Source: Verrucomicrobiales bacterium
GTDB lineage: Bacteria > Verrucomicrobiota > Verrucomicrobiia > Limisphaerales > J093
Assembly: GCA_024233305.1 (NCBI GenBank)
Contig: JACKPV010000033.1
Location: 124,001 to 188,000, forward strand
DNA: 64,000 nt
Reading direction: 5' to 3'
How positions within the stretch are numbered: position 1 is the first letter of the stretch; every line of letters starts with the position of its first letter. Below are positions 27,801 through 34,939 of this stretch, piece by piece. The notes beneath the pieces were generated by a model, which saw only the letters and a program-made list of their open reading frames with translations, ran no database searches and was not told the DNA's origin. The position numbers were made by a program, and so were the translations under genes.

Positions 27801-28547
27801 AACGGCGAGGTCCGCCCAAACGGGCCCCGCGCCTACATCCGCACCGCGGCCACCGACTACAACACCCTCGATTTCCAGGCGGACCTCGTCTACCTGATCG
27901 ACGGAGGCGGCGGCGCCGGCGGGCTGTTCTTCGGCCTCGGGGCGGCGGAGTTGGATCCCGGCTACTTTAATGAGCCGTTGCATTCGGTCTACGCCCTGGA
28001 CCACACCCAGGACTTCCCGCTCTACCAGGGCACCATGGTCCGCGCCCTGGCCGCTTCCGGCTCGCCACAGAACTTCCAGGCGTGGCTGGATCCGGCGACG
28101 ACCGCCGACGGACAGCACGCCCTGCGGCTGATCAAGCAAGGGGATGAACTCACCTGGCAGATGGATCACCTGTTTGATCCCGCCACCGGCTTCGAGCCCG
28201 CTTACACGGGCACGATGACCCTCGCGGACGTGCCGTTCCTGGACGCGTCGAACAGTCACTTGTTCTTCGGTTCCGATGCCAGCCCCACGCGCATCCGCGA
28301 GTTCCGGGTCACCCGGCTCGCCCCCGCGCTGCGGGCGGAGCTGACGGGAGCCAATGTCATCCTGTCCTGGCCCACAAGCGCAGGAACCGGGTGGCAGCTG
28401 GAATCCACTGCTGAACTGCAGCCCGGGGCCGCGTGGACCGCGCATTTGCCACCCTACGCTGGCGACGGCGTGCGGAACCGCGTCGAAGTCCCCGCGCAGG
28501 AGGCAAGCCACTACTACCGGCTCCGGCGCAGCGGCCCTCAGCCGTGA
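21828..28547 (+). CDS. 2,239-residue exported multidomain protein (Ig, ASH-like, HYR, LamG)
   Basis: Very large surface/secreted protein. Signal peptide to about residue 40 (APLHA). A MAM/LamG-like sandwich follows (about 45-200), then a bacterial pre-peptidase-like domain (about 210-340, with CGSDFDTVIQVYEG), an Ig-like domain (about 344-427, ending DLGSYTVEVSNPSG) and a long middle part with no recognised domain (about 430-1690). Near 1692-1800 is a choice-of-anchor-D/ASH-like domain (PGALAFGNRCQG to FALYFQPGANG), then two HYR repeats (about 1809-1885 and 1885-1961), a concanavalin-like domain and a C-terminal sandwich ending HYYRLRR. It is Cys-rich for a bacterial protein and has no visible enzyme motif; an adhesive or structural role is likely. 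The ATG at 21828 is chosen because the signal peptide follows directly. Confidence 0.85.
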   Translation: MRNRSDRTAFLALPLPLLTARRLLRPMAAGLALMGAPLHAQSVILHEDFDGPFPGTWAIGDNDATDGAAFWGSVDVAFGGQGSHSGGHKGYCAATGFRGEAAAPRYRDSMSAHLSQSVDLSGYLGATLSFWYKMPSIESCCDGAEVWMDGIDSVRVWSASDPVADWTEVTIDLAPFLGGSPTLRFQFTSDQTVTAEGIYLDDITVTGISRPPNDDCGEGLPLRNEVPVTLNTLGAEDDGRAPACQAQFGKGVWFTISPALNGTVEIDTCGSDFDTVIQVYEGALCRTLSEVADGCNDDNGPVCATPQASVRFGVTGGTPYQILVGGYRGAGGNLQVTARWVDDSPRITAQPDSLTVAIGAPARFDVVAEGTEPLSYQWFLDGQPIAGATGASLRIERVLPGDLGSYTVEVSNPSGTASSQPAELALLVGDKVDRWAAAAIGAALETEVYTALRSALAAERFEPEEWKAVVGWGLNLEGKDPKPVCQIVRIPCLAPSGSELAGMIGIMLGIGDYEDGDLVSPPPVIGGVALVADLRGGQRQVWRILCDAEGVGRPMELVDDGCLAEWLAAAAAGREAPGYAEIVEDLVQASVDCARALEDGEGRGNATCSRAANAMGWFAYWAMSVCLPADWSPPFGGSAAARGGARRAISAADPMSTTPPVVDGTRSCCGYDPNIEGKLGGLLGGEEGFPAEAADWVVTKVGQLVAAIDDTKEWCDVLPESYAVLEGTVGGLAPGGSWWGNAGGLPTHYSAEDSTFTHSSLDWIIDVSPFAANEAWPGSPNYAVLASQFNNTDANGRRKLECEWEDLHVPNFARTFPGDRVWIRGQFIFDCGHPVGLGNLEGFRSEIHPPHALVTMRREGAPLNTDGLAMPATVARVYISPWGGEANNPDNINTDGRVWSSGAQGEPRFDAVNTPYQFRIPLPRKPNHTDLTALPGAALAVRVEPAPELAGAGLATSYGGGMRVTRQGTTHPYLDQVLASVELSLVPDPTDPDYLLVKVPLTNGPIPSLRPGISPIQFKIAVGWDDAPLALQISASMPVMDNLGEFEVAAGDAPAAIAPDHPLANGRTWVPPDRRTRLRVTGPDAAWQIKPVRLELTRFHVVDDHEGLTSAEFRVVAGANGEWRTLPGLGSVGEDDDYSMNVSLPVNAWTDYTPHLDFMVVGYEEDGMDYSLDQDDTLGRLYTRHDGTALGVSPSPYAAVSSSGGDYWVDYRILDDEGLCATDPADPADDLPEGSTTILAPGSRAFTGQHVGPADTADWFALNATDYLTLSATLTDRTTESADRCRTYDLAVTTERAVLPPDRFDDGLVANTPCGSTAPPWKIEEFAGRNEDWETSPILTLCPPAVNGEDFDCGNAAPMQEFFPDNLWLDTLNFHFPHPGIESTPDVDYFRIRLPQVNEQCDAPCPPILSGKFSPAALSILIESDRDRPVLVTVTNFTTGFVLDNNPATAVPDEVEQNGRRYSITRSGNNTLIQLQCPQGSGAFADGLVGLALSDPEGGRNFYNLRASYQAIASCDIDKLLVSPGMQELILGRLFGAVDPPPDIRFLPMMTVADPANAAATRGQSLPFMDEPADNGNWSDQDRWLVLLPRGQTSMEIAVEAPLGADAFEVGIELRNLDDQPVAQAVEVGNALGNPPGVAVALLAETGGPLDASTSRRYRLQTQQLEGCFYVLKVTRPQPGGRFSFHATFTKTPEITMAPGALAFGNRCQGTPSAPQWIELRNSGADVLTVANLGVAGPEGPDFRLAATPALPTDIPPSGTLRFALYFQPGANGPRTAELVIASNDPDDPELRVPLTGTGQAGDLAPPRLDCPSDRIVYTCSNSATVNYTVTALDDCDTELEVVCLPPSGSEFSRGATEVRCEVTDNAGRTAACAFTVTVLADTEPPVISCPERRVLEAMGPAGALAFFNVNAVDNSGGPVTVTCSPPSGSWFPPGETTVTCEAVDACGNRARCAFAIVVNEFADPHYFADTFDGVDWHEAWASPGAAFTLVNGEVRPNGPRAYIRTAATDYNTLDFQADLVYLIDGGGGAGGLFFGLGAAELDPGYFNEPLHSVYALDHTQDFPLYQGTMVRALAASGSPQNFQAWLDPATTADGQHALRLIKQGDELTWQMDHLFDPATGFEPAYTGTMTLADVPFLDASNSHLFFGSDASPTRIREFRVTRLAPALRAELTGANVILSWPTSAGTGWQLESTAELQPGAAWTAHLPPYAGDGVRNRVEVPAQEASHYYRLRRSGPQP

Positions 28548-28636
28548 CCCTCCAGTAACTCGTAGCCACCAACGTCGAGCCGCCGCGGGATTCGCGGGGG
28601 ATGGGAAGGCCTGCCACTGGGGCGCGAAGAATCACT

Positions 28637-28850
28637 CAGCCGTAACCATGCAGTTGGATTCACCACGGATGGGCACCGATGGGCACGGATGTTGAGGGAA
28701 ACCAGAATCGCACGCCCTGGGTTCGGGCTCACCATTTAGTGAGTCTTCTCGCCCTCTCCGCCAAGGCGGCAGCGCCGCGCCCCATCCGTGGCATCCATGC
28801 CCATCCGCGGTCCATTGACTGAATCGATACGGCTCAGCCGTAACGATGCA
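28637..28850 (-). repeat. Long intergenic repeat family A, copy 1 (reverse orientation)
   Basis: About 200 bp, related to sequences at 44941-45126, 59096-59282 and 60381-60577. It contains the arms cacggatgggcac / gtgcccatccg and is bordered by the palindrome ttacggctcagccgtaa. This copy is inverted relative to the other three. No coding capacity. Confidence 0.75.
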
Positions 28851-28857
28851 GTATGTC

Positions 28858-29009
28858 GTAGCCGCTGACGTGCAGTCGGCGCATGACTCAGCAGGGATAC
28901 GTCCCCCTGCCGCCAGGCGCGATGATCCACCAAAGCGCGAGTGGCAGTCGGAAACGGCGAGACCGCGTAAGCCCGTGGATTTCAGCGCCGACTACCCGTC
29001 GGCGGCTAC
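28858..29009. repeat. 152-bp inverted-repeat element B, copy 1
   Basis: Non-coding 152-bp element whose ends are about 24-bp inverted repeats beginning gtagccgc and containing agtcggcg. The same element, also exactly 152 bp, is at 44758-44909 (reverse) and 45153-45304. It looks like a miniature transposable element. With family A it fills the 28548-29164 gap, in which no gene is seen. Confidence 0.75.
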
Positions 29010-29164
29010 CGCGGGTTGACTCAATCCGGCTCAGCCGTATCGAGTCAATGAGCCGTAGCCGCCAGTAACAGCGGGCGGAAGGTCATGGGATCAACCAGCT
29101 TGGATTCGCCTTGCGCGCCCCACCGCTTCCCCCGTCGGAAACCGCCTGCGCCTCGCGGGACGCG

Positions 29165-30703
29165 CTACAAGCACCACGGCGCCCGGGGGGATCGCGCGAG
29201 CAGGCGGTTCGCCGCCGGATCATCTGGAAATCGCTCCCGGACAGGATCCCACTTGAGCGAATGCCCGCTCCAGCAGGCGAGGTTGGTCAAATGACCGATG
29301 GTCGCCGTGCGGTGACCCAGTTCGGCGTCGCAGTAAGGGCGTTCACGCGTGTGAATGCAATGCAGCCAGTTCGCATGATGATCGTTGCCCCCCACGCCCA
29401 CTTCGCGAGTCTTCAACTGCATCTCCGAAAACAACGCCTCCGGCCCGCCTTCGATGGGGCCGCCGTTGGTCAAGGTCGTCAGCCAGCCCCGTTCGCCCAC
29501 GAACACCCCGCCGAACATGCCGGCCAACCGGGCGTCCGGCAGCGCGTGGTAGCGGGTCTTCACCTCCGACCAGTCCTGCACGAAATGCAGCAACGTCCCG
29601 TTCGCATAGCGAAACGTCAGGGTCGGAAACCCGCCGTCATCCGGGTGCAGGATTTCGACGGGACCGCTCTCCTCGACGCCCAGCGCATACTGGATGACAT
29701 CCGCAGCGTGCGACAGAAACCAGGTCGAAGAGGTCACCCCGAAGGCGTCGCAGAACGACCATGGCACCACGCCCGGGGAAGGGTTCGTGTGATAGAGCGA
29801 ATGGTAGGAACGCCACGGCGCCGGCCCGACCCACAAATCCCAATCCAGCCCCTCCGGCACGGGTTCGGCGGGCAGCGCAAAATCAGTCGGCGTGTAAAGC
29901 GCCCCGCAGCGTTCAGGGCTCAGCACCTGCTGGTAGGGTTGAAACCGCCCGGAACCCAGCCAGCCCGAGAGGTTGAACAACTGCGTGAACACCGCCTGCA
30001 CCTTCCCCAAGCCGCCTTCCCGGATAAACCGCACCACCGCGCGGATCGTGGGAATCGAGCGATACTGGGTCCCGGTTTGAAAAACCCGCCCGTAACGCTG
30101 CACCGCCTCAACGATCCGGCGCCCCTCCTCGACCGTCATCGAGACCGGCTTCTCGCAGTAGACGTCCTTGCCCGCCTTCGCCGCATCGATGGCATGCAGC
30201 GCGTGCCAATGGTCCGGCGACGCAATCAGCACCGCGTCGATGTCGTCGCGGACCAGCGCCTCGCGATAGTCGTTGTATGCGGCACAACCCCGGTAACGCC
30301 CGGCGGCCGTCTCCGCGGCGTAGTGCGCCTCGACCGCCTCGCGCCCCGCCTCGCGCCGGGTCCGATCCACATCGCAGACGGCCAGCAGTTGAAAGCCCGG
30401 ATCGCCGACCAGCCGACGCAGGTGACCGGAACCCATCGCGCCCCGCCCGATCAAGGCGACGTTCACCCGGTTGCCGGGCGTGGTTTCGCCCGCCGCGCCA
30501 AGCACCCTCCCCGGAACCAGCGCTGGCATGGCCAGGAACCCGGCGGCCGCCATCGTTCGTTGCAGGAAGGCCCGGCGATGCAATTCTCCCTGCACCCAGA
30601 CGCCCGGCGGTTGCGAACCCGCAGCGGTGGAAGCACCGCCTTCCCGCCCCGCGGGATGGGAGGAAGGTAACCCGGCGGCGGCGGCGTGGTCGGTGGAATG
30701 CAT
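29165..30703 (-). CDS. Tat-exported Gfo/Idh/MocA family oxidoreductase
   Basis: 512 residues. Long N-terminus with a twin-arginine signal (HRRAFLQRTMAAAGFLAMPA, about residues 42-62), then a Rossmann domain (VNVALIGRGAMGSGHL near 80), CDVDRTRREAG, the DYREALVRDDIDAVLIASPDHWH motif near 150 and the catalytic-region VYCEKPVS. C-terminal oxidoreductase domain to the end. Closest in style to the inositol/sugar dehydrogenase-like members common near sulfatases in this phylum. Third gene of a probable operon after the carbohydrate-active-like gene and the sulfatase (62-base gap). Confidence 0.87.
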   Translation of the reverse strand: MHSTDHAAAAGLPSSHPAGREGGASTAAGSQPPGVWVQGELHRRAFLQRTMAAAGFLAMPALVPGRVLGAAGETTPGNRVNVALIGRGAMGSGHLRRLVGDPGFQLLAVCDVDRTRREAGREAVEAHYAAETAAGRYRGCAAYNDYREALVRDDIDAVLIASPDHWHALHAIDAAKAGKDVYCEKPVSMTVEEGRRIVEAVQRYGRVFQTGTQYRSIPTIRAVVRFIREGGLGKVQAVFTQLFNLSGWLGSGRFQPYQQVLSPERCGALYTPTDFALPAEPVPEGLDWDLWVGPAPWRSYHSLYHTNPSPGVVPWSFCDAFGVTSSTWFLSHAADVIQYALGVEESGPVEILHPDDGGFPTLTFRYANGTLLHFVQDWSEVKTRYHALPDARLAGMFGGVFVGERGWLTTLTNGGPIEGGPEALFSEMQLKTREVGVGGNDHHANWLHCIHTRERPYCDAELGHRTATIGHLTNLACWSGHSLKWDPVRERFPDDPAANRLLARSPRAPWCL

Positions 30704-30765
30704 GGCCCACTCCTACCCCCTGCTCCAGGGCCGGTCAAGCCCACCGCGGCCGCCGGGCACGGGGT

Positions 30766-32202
30766 TTACCGGCGCCCCGGCCCCTGCCGCGATCTGGCGG
30801 TCAATTCGGTGATCATCCCCTGATCGCCCTGCTGTGCCATCCACGCCTCGAGTTCGCGCCGCAGCCGGTCCTTGATCTCCGACCGGGCCGGGTCCTCGGC
30901 GAGGTTGCTGAACTCGTACGGGTCCGCGTCCAGATCGTAGAGTTCCTCGGCGGGGCGTTTGAACAGCCAGGCCAACCGCCGCGCCAGTTTCGGATCGTTG
31001 GCCGCGTCCGCCTGCCACGAGCGGATCGGTTCGCCCTGGTGAATGCCCCCGATCCAATAGGTGTTCTGCGGCGCCAGATTCCGGATGTACTTGTATCTCC
31101 CGTCGCGCACGGCCCGCATCGGATACGGTTCCCGATAGCCGTTGATCCCGACGGTTGTGTGCTGGGCGAACACGTAATCCCGATGGCGGTCCGTCCGGCC
31201 CAGCAGCACCCCGAGGAAACTGAACCCGTCAAACCCGCGCCGTCCGGTGGCATCGGGACAACCCGGGTCCACCGCGTCGGGATCGATCCCCGCCGCCGCA
31301 AGGAAGGTGGGCGCCACATCGACGTATTGCATCAACGCCGCGCTTCGGGAACCCGGCGCGATGTGTCCCGGCCAGCGCGCCAGGGTCGCCACCCGGATGC
31401 CATTGTCATAGACCGACCATTTCCCGCCGTAGGGAAAACTGCTCCCCTGCTCGCTCAGGAACACCACCAGCGTGTTCCCGACCTGGTCCGTCGCCTCGAG
31501 CAAGCCGAGCAACTGCCCCACCTGCCAGTCCAGCTTGTTGATCTCGCCGTAGTAATCCGCCAGCATCCGCCGGGTCACCGGGTTGTCATGCAGGTAAGGC
31601 GGCACGGTGAGCTTCGCCGGATCATGCAAGCCGGCGGGACCGCGGTTCCACGGACCATGCGGATCGTTGGAGGCGAAGACCAGGAACCACGGTTGCCCGG
31701 CGTCCCGCGTCAGGAATCCACGGGTGGCCTCGAAGTCGTCGGCGTTCTTCGGGCCCAGGTGTTCGTAGGGAAAACTGCGGCGCGGGCTGACGTGTTCCTT
31801 GCCCTGCAAGGCCACCCGGTAGCCGGCGTCCTGCAAGTGCGTGAACAGGCTCCGCGTCCCCTCGTAGGCTCGCGTGTGGTTCGGATAGGCGCCGGCCCGA
31901 ACGCAGTAAAGCCCCGTGTAGAGCGCATGCCGGGAGGGCGAACACGTCGTGGCCGGCGTGAACATTCCCGTCAACTGCATGCCCTCGCGACCCAACCGGT
32001 CGAGGTTGGGCGTCTTCACCTCCGCGTTGCCGGTGAAACCGAAGTCCCGCCACGTCGCGTCGTCCGCCACGATCAACAACAGGTTCGGCCGGGCCGCAAT
32101 CGCCCCGACCACGACCAGCCCCGCAACGAGCCCGGCCAGCAGCCGCACCGTGCCCCGGACTCCGCGCCGCCCTCTCCCCAACGTGCAATCGTTCGCTTTC
32201 AT
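30766..32202 (-). CDS. Exported sulfatase (Cys-type)
   Basis: 478 residues, type I formylglycine-dependent arylsulfatase family. Signal/anchor helix at about 20-37 (LLAGLVAGLVVVGAIAA). Metal site LLLIVADDATWRDFGF. Active-site motif TTCSPSRHALYTG with Cys87, which must be converted to formylglycine. DPHGPWN and later His/Lys residues complete the family pattern. It would remove sulfate esters from sulfated polysaccharides. ATG 32202 is chosen over an ORF start 183 bases upstream that lies inside the neighbouring gene. A FGE-like protein is encoded at 7613-9766, though its activity is uncertain. Operon partner genes on both sides. Confidence 0.92.
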   Translation of the reverse strand: MKANDCTLGRGRRGVRGTVRLLAGLVAGLVVVGAIAARPNLLLIVADDATWRDFGFTGNAEVKTPNLDRLGREGMQLTGMFTPATTCSPSRHALYTGLYCVRAGAYPNHTRAYEGTRSLFTHLQDAGYRVALQGKEHVSPRRSFPYEHLGPKNADDFEATRGFLTRDAGQPWFLVFASNDPHGPWNRGPAGLHDPAKLTVPPYLHDNPVTRRMLADYYGEINKLDWQVGQLLGLLEATDQVGNTLVVFLSEQGSSFPYGGKWSVYDNGIRVATLARWPGHIAPGSRSAALMQYVDVAPTFLAAAGIDPDAVDPGCPDATGRRGFDGFSFLGVLLGRTDRHRDYVFAQHTTVGINGYREPYPMRAVRDGRYKYIRNLAPQNTYWIGGIHQGEPIRSWQADAANDPKLARRLAWLFKRPAEELYDLDADPYEFSNLAEDPARSEIKDRLRRELEAWMAQQGDQGMITELTARSRQGPGRR

Positions 32203-32245
32203 CGGTCGCACCGAGACTAAATCACCGGTCTCGTCCCCGCCAGCC

Positions 32246-34252
32246 TCAGCGCGCGCCGGCGCCCACTCCGGACCCGCCGAATGCCGCCCCAAAGAAATCC
32301 CCCAACGAGCCCGGAAACACCGCCCGCTTGAGCCGCGACCACGTCCGCTGGTCCCCCACGCTGTAGTACACATACGTCGCGCCACCGAACTCGATCACGT
32401 CCGGATCCGAGGCGTTGATCCCGTCGGCGAAGCCCGGCGAAAGCACCGGGTTGCCCGGCGCACTTTCCCAATGCCGCAGATCGCGCGACCGCGCCAGGCA
32501 GGTCTCGAAGAACCAGCGGGGCTGACGATGTTCCAGATACAGCACGTAATACCACCCGCCGACATAACGCAGGCAGGGACAGGCCGCATAGCGATCCGCG
32601 CCAAACACGACGTCCGGCAGCTTGGTCCATTCAACGAGATCGGCGGACGTGGCGAACTTGACCGTGAACGCTGGATAGCGGGGGTCGCTGGATTCATAGG
32701 CCATCACGTAGCCTTCGGGCCCGCGGCAGACCGAGCTGTTGAACAGTTGCTCGTTTTCCTGCCGGATGGCCACGCGCTGATCCCAATGGCGAAGGTCCTT
32801 CGAGCGGAACAGCGTCACGTCGTTCCAGCCGCCCGGCGCGAACCGTGAGGCAAACGCATGGAAGGCGCCGTCCACCACCAGCGCCGAGGCCAGGCCGTAC
32901 CCCTCGGCGAAGCGGGCCAGTTCCCGGCCGGAATCCGCCGTCTCAAGCGCCAGCCAGTAATCCTCGCGGGCGCCTCCCGAAGCCGGCCGGATGCACTTCA
33001 TGACCGCCAACTGGTCCTGCCAGACGACCGGCGCCGCTTCGCACCAGGCGCCCAGATCCGGTCGGTCCACCCGGAGCGCCGGGCGCCGCGGCGGCGACGG
33101 CGGCGGCAGGAGCGTCTGAAAGATCTCCACCGGCCAGGCCCCCAGCCGCAACATGCCCGGGGGCACCGCCTGCTGGAACTGAACATATGCCTGCACGTCT
33201 CCCCGCACCGAATACCCCACTTCACCCTGCCCCGCCCCGAATACCCGACATCCCATCAACACGCAGTCCTCGAGATCCACGTGCAGCAGCTTGCCGTCGA
33301 TGGTGCTGTGAATGATCCCCGAACCCGGTTTGCCCTGGGGCTGCGAGAAATTCAGACTGACGAGCCGGCAGTCCTTCAACGCCACCCGCGTGCAACCGCT
33401 GTAACCTGGGTTGCCGGCCTGCAACGCATTGTCGGGGCCGACCAGGGTGCAGTCCTCGAACACCACATCCGGCTGCTCCGGCATCTCCGGGTGTTCGGCC
33501 CGCACGTAGGCACCCGCCGCATCGCCCCACCAGTCGAGACACCAGAGCTGACAACCACGGAACACGCTGGGTTCACCCGGCCGGGACAAGACATTCGCCA
33601 CACCGCCCCCGAACGCCCGCCCGATGCTGAAGCAATCCTCGACCCGCACCGTGAACGCTTCGGCCCGGTCGACCAGATCGAAGAACAGCCCGCCATCGCC
33701 GCCCGCGGCATACAGGCGCCGCAACACCCAGCGATCCCAGCCGATGGCCGAGAACGTCTCCTCCCCGTGCTCCGCCGACCAACCATGCTTGTACGCCCGG
33801 ATCGGCCCCCACCAATCGTAGCTCTTGAACCCCTGCGCCGGATCGCCCGAATCGATCACCACCCAGCCGCTTGCCCCCGAACCCAGCCGGCCATCGAAGT
33901 CCCCGACCAGTTCGTTCAAGGCGCCGGCCGCGCCGGGATGCGCAGGATACAGATTCGCCTCGAGGTAGGTGTCCGGGCGCACCAGAATCCGATGCCCACC
34001 CTGCGCATCGGGAACCGCCCGCAACGCGGCTTGGACCGTATGAAAGGCCGTCCGCCACGAGCGGCCCTCCGAGTTGTCCCCCCACTTCGAGACGTGCAAC
34101 GTCACCCCCGAACGCGGGCTCCCGTCGAGGTCCGGCGCCGGGGCGCCAATCAGCTGTCCGACGCACAGCAATCCGGCGGCGAAACCACCGCGGAGCCGGC
34201 GCCAATGGCAACCCGCGCGCCGCGCGGCGCAAGGCAACAGGGACTGCAACAT
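32246..34252 (-). CDS. Exported beta-helix plus GH43-like five-bladed propeller protein
   Basis: 668 residues with an N-terminal signal (LLCVGQLIGAPAPD). The first half (about 50-370) resembles a right-handed parallel beta-helix: VSKWGDNSEGRSWRTAFHT, then repeated VFEDCTLVG / ALKDCRLVS / DLEDCVLMG turns. The second half (about 400-650) has repeats of the five-bladed propeller found in GH43/GH32/GH130-type glycosidases (TLFRSKDLRHWDQR, VKFATSADLVEWTKLPD, CLARSRDLRHWESAPGNPV, INASDPDVIEFGGATYVYYSVGD). Probably acts on a polysaccharide outside the cell, upstream in an operon with the sulfatase (43-base gap) and an oxidoreductase. Catalytic acids were not assigned, so the enzymatic role is inference. 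Confidence 0.75.
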   Translation of the reverse strand: MLQSLLPCAARRAGCHWRRLRGGFAAGLLCVGQLIGAPAPDLDGSPRSGVTLHVSKWGDNSEGRSWRTAFHTVQAALRAVPDAQGGHRILVRPDTYLEANLYPAHPGAAGALNELVGDFDGRLGSGASGWVVIDSGDPAQGFKSYDWWGPIRAYKHGWSAEHGEETFSAIGWDRWVLRRLYAAGGDGGLFFDLVDRAEAFTVRVEDCFSIGRAFGGGVANVLSRPGEPSVFRGCQLWCLDWWGDAAGAYVRAEHPEMPEQPDVVFEDCTLVGPDNALQAGNPGYSGCTRVALKDCRLVSLNFSQPQGKPGSGIIHSTIDGKLLHVDLEDCVLMGCRVFGAGQGEVGYSVRGDVQAYVQFQQAVPPGMLRLGAWPVEIFQTLLPPPSPPRRPALRVDRPDLGAWCEAAPVVWQDQLAVMKCIRPASGGAREDYWLALETADSGRELARFAEGYGLASALVVDGAFHAFASRFAPGGWNDVTLFRSKDLRHWDQRVAIRQENEQLFNSSVCRGPEGYVMAYESSDPRYPAFTVKFATSADLVEWTKLPDVVFGADRYAACPCLRYVGGWYYVLYLEHRQPRWFFETCLARSRDLRHWESAPGNPVLSPGFADGINASDPDVIEFGGATYVYYSVGDQRTWSRLKRAVFPGSLGDFFGAAFGGSGVGAGAR

Positions 34253-34345
34253 CCCGCAGCTTCCGCCGACGCCACGGCGCGCCGCAAGCCGCAAGTGGAC
34301 CCCGTGCCCGGCGAAGCGGGAGCGCCGCGCACGACCCGGAACCGC

Positions 34346-34939
34346 CTACGGGGCAAACAGGCGGTGCAACCGTCGGCGAAGCCTGTCGAACGAGGGCACC
34401 GAGGACGCCGCCTCAAAGGAGAAGCGGGCGGTAAACGCGGGCTGGTCGTTGACCGGGTTGTAGCCCACGGGCATCCCGTCGCCCAGCCAGCCCTTGGCGT
34501 CACGGATGGACTCGGGGTCCGGCGGCGCCTGCAGATCCGCCGGCAGCCCTCCTGTGCCCCGCAGGGACCGTGCGGCCGCGAGGAACCAGGTCTCGTATTC
34601 CCGGTGGGCAAGCGCGATCGTAATCGGGAAATCCCCCGCGACAAACGCCGCCCTGGCCGCCAGATCAGGCCCCATTCGCCCGGGACATTCGTCCTCGCAA
34701 TCCAGAAGAATGAGCACGGAACTGCGAGGATGTTGGCGGGCTTTGCGAACCGCCAGTTCGACATACCGGGCAAAGTACTGTTCGTCAGCGAAGAAGCTGG
34801 ACGCCTTGACACGCAGCGGGGGATTGAGCCGGAGGGAGGCCTCCGGCGACACCTCCCACAGAAGCCGTCGCAGCAGCACCGGAACCGCCTCGACCTCGCC
34901 GTGACCTTCGACGATGGGAGCCACGAAGAAAGTGCTCAT
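34346..34939 (-). CDS. DUF4276 TOPRIM-like protein, partner of an AAA ATPase
   Basis: 197 residues of the DUF4276 type. Seen: the N-terminal strand and motif IVEGHGEVEAVP (conserved Glu11, comparable to the catalytic Glu of TOPRIM folds) and LILLDCEDECP with acidic Asp80/Asp83 (comparable to the DxD). The start ATG overlaps the stop of the ATPase gene (ATGA, 34936-34939), so it is made together with that ATPase. ATPase plus TOPRIM-like nuclease pairs occur in phage-defence systems such as PARIS, and similar pairings are widespread; a nuclease effector role is therefore plausible but inferred. Confidence 0.82.
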   Translation of the reverse strand: MSTFFVAPIVEGHGEVEAVPVLLRRLLWEVSPEASLRLNPPLRVKASSFFADEQYFARYVELAVRKARQHPRSSVLILLDCEDECPGRMGPDLAARAAFVAGDFPITIALAHREYETWFLAAARSLRGTGGLPADLQAPPDPESIRDAKGWLGDGMPVGYNPVNDQPAFTARFSFEAASSVPSFDRLRRRLHRLFAP

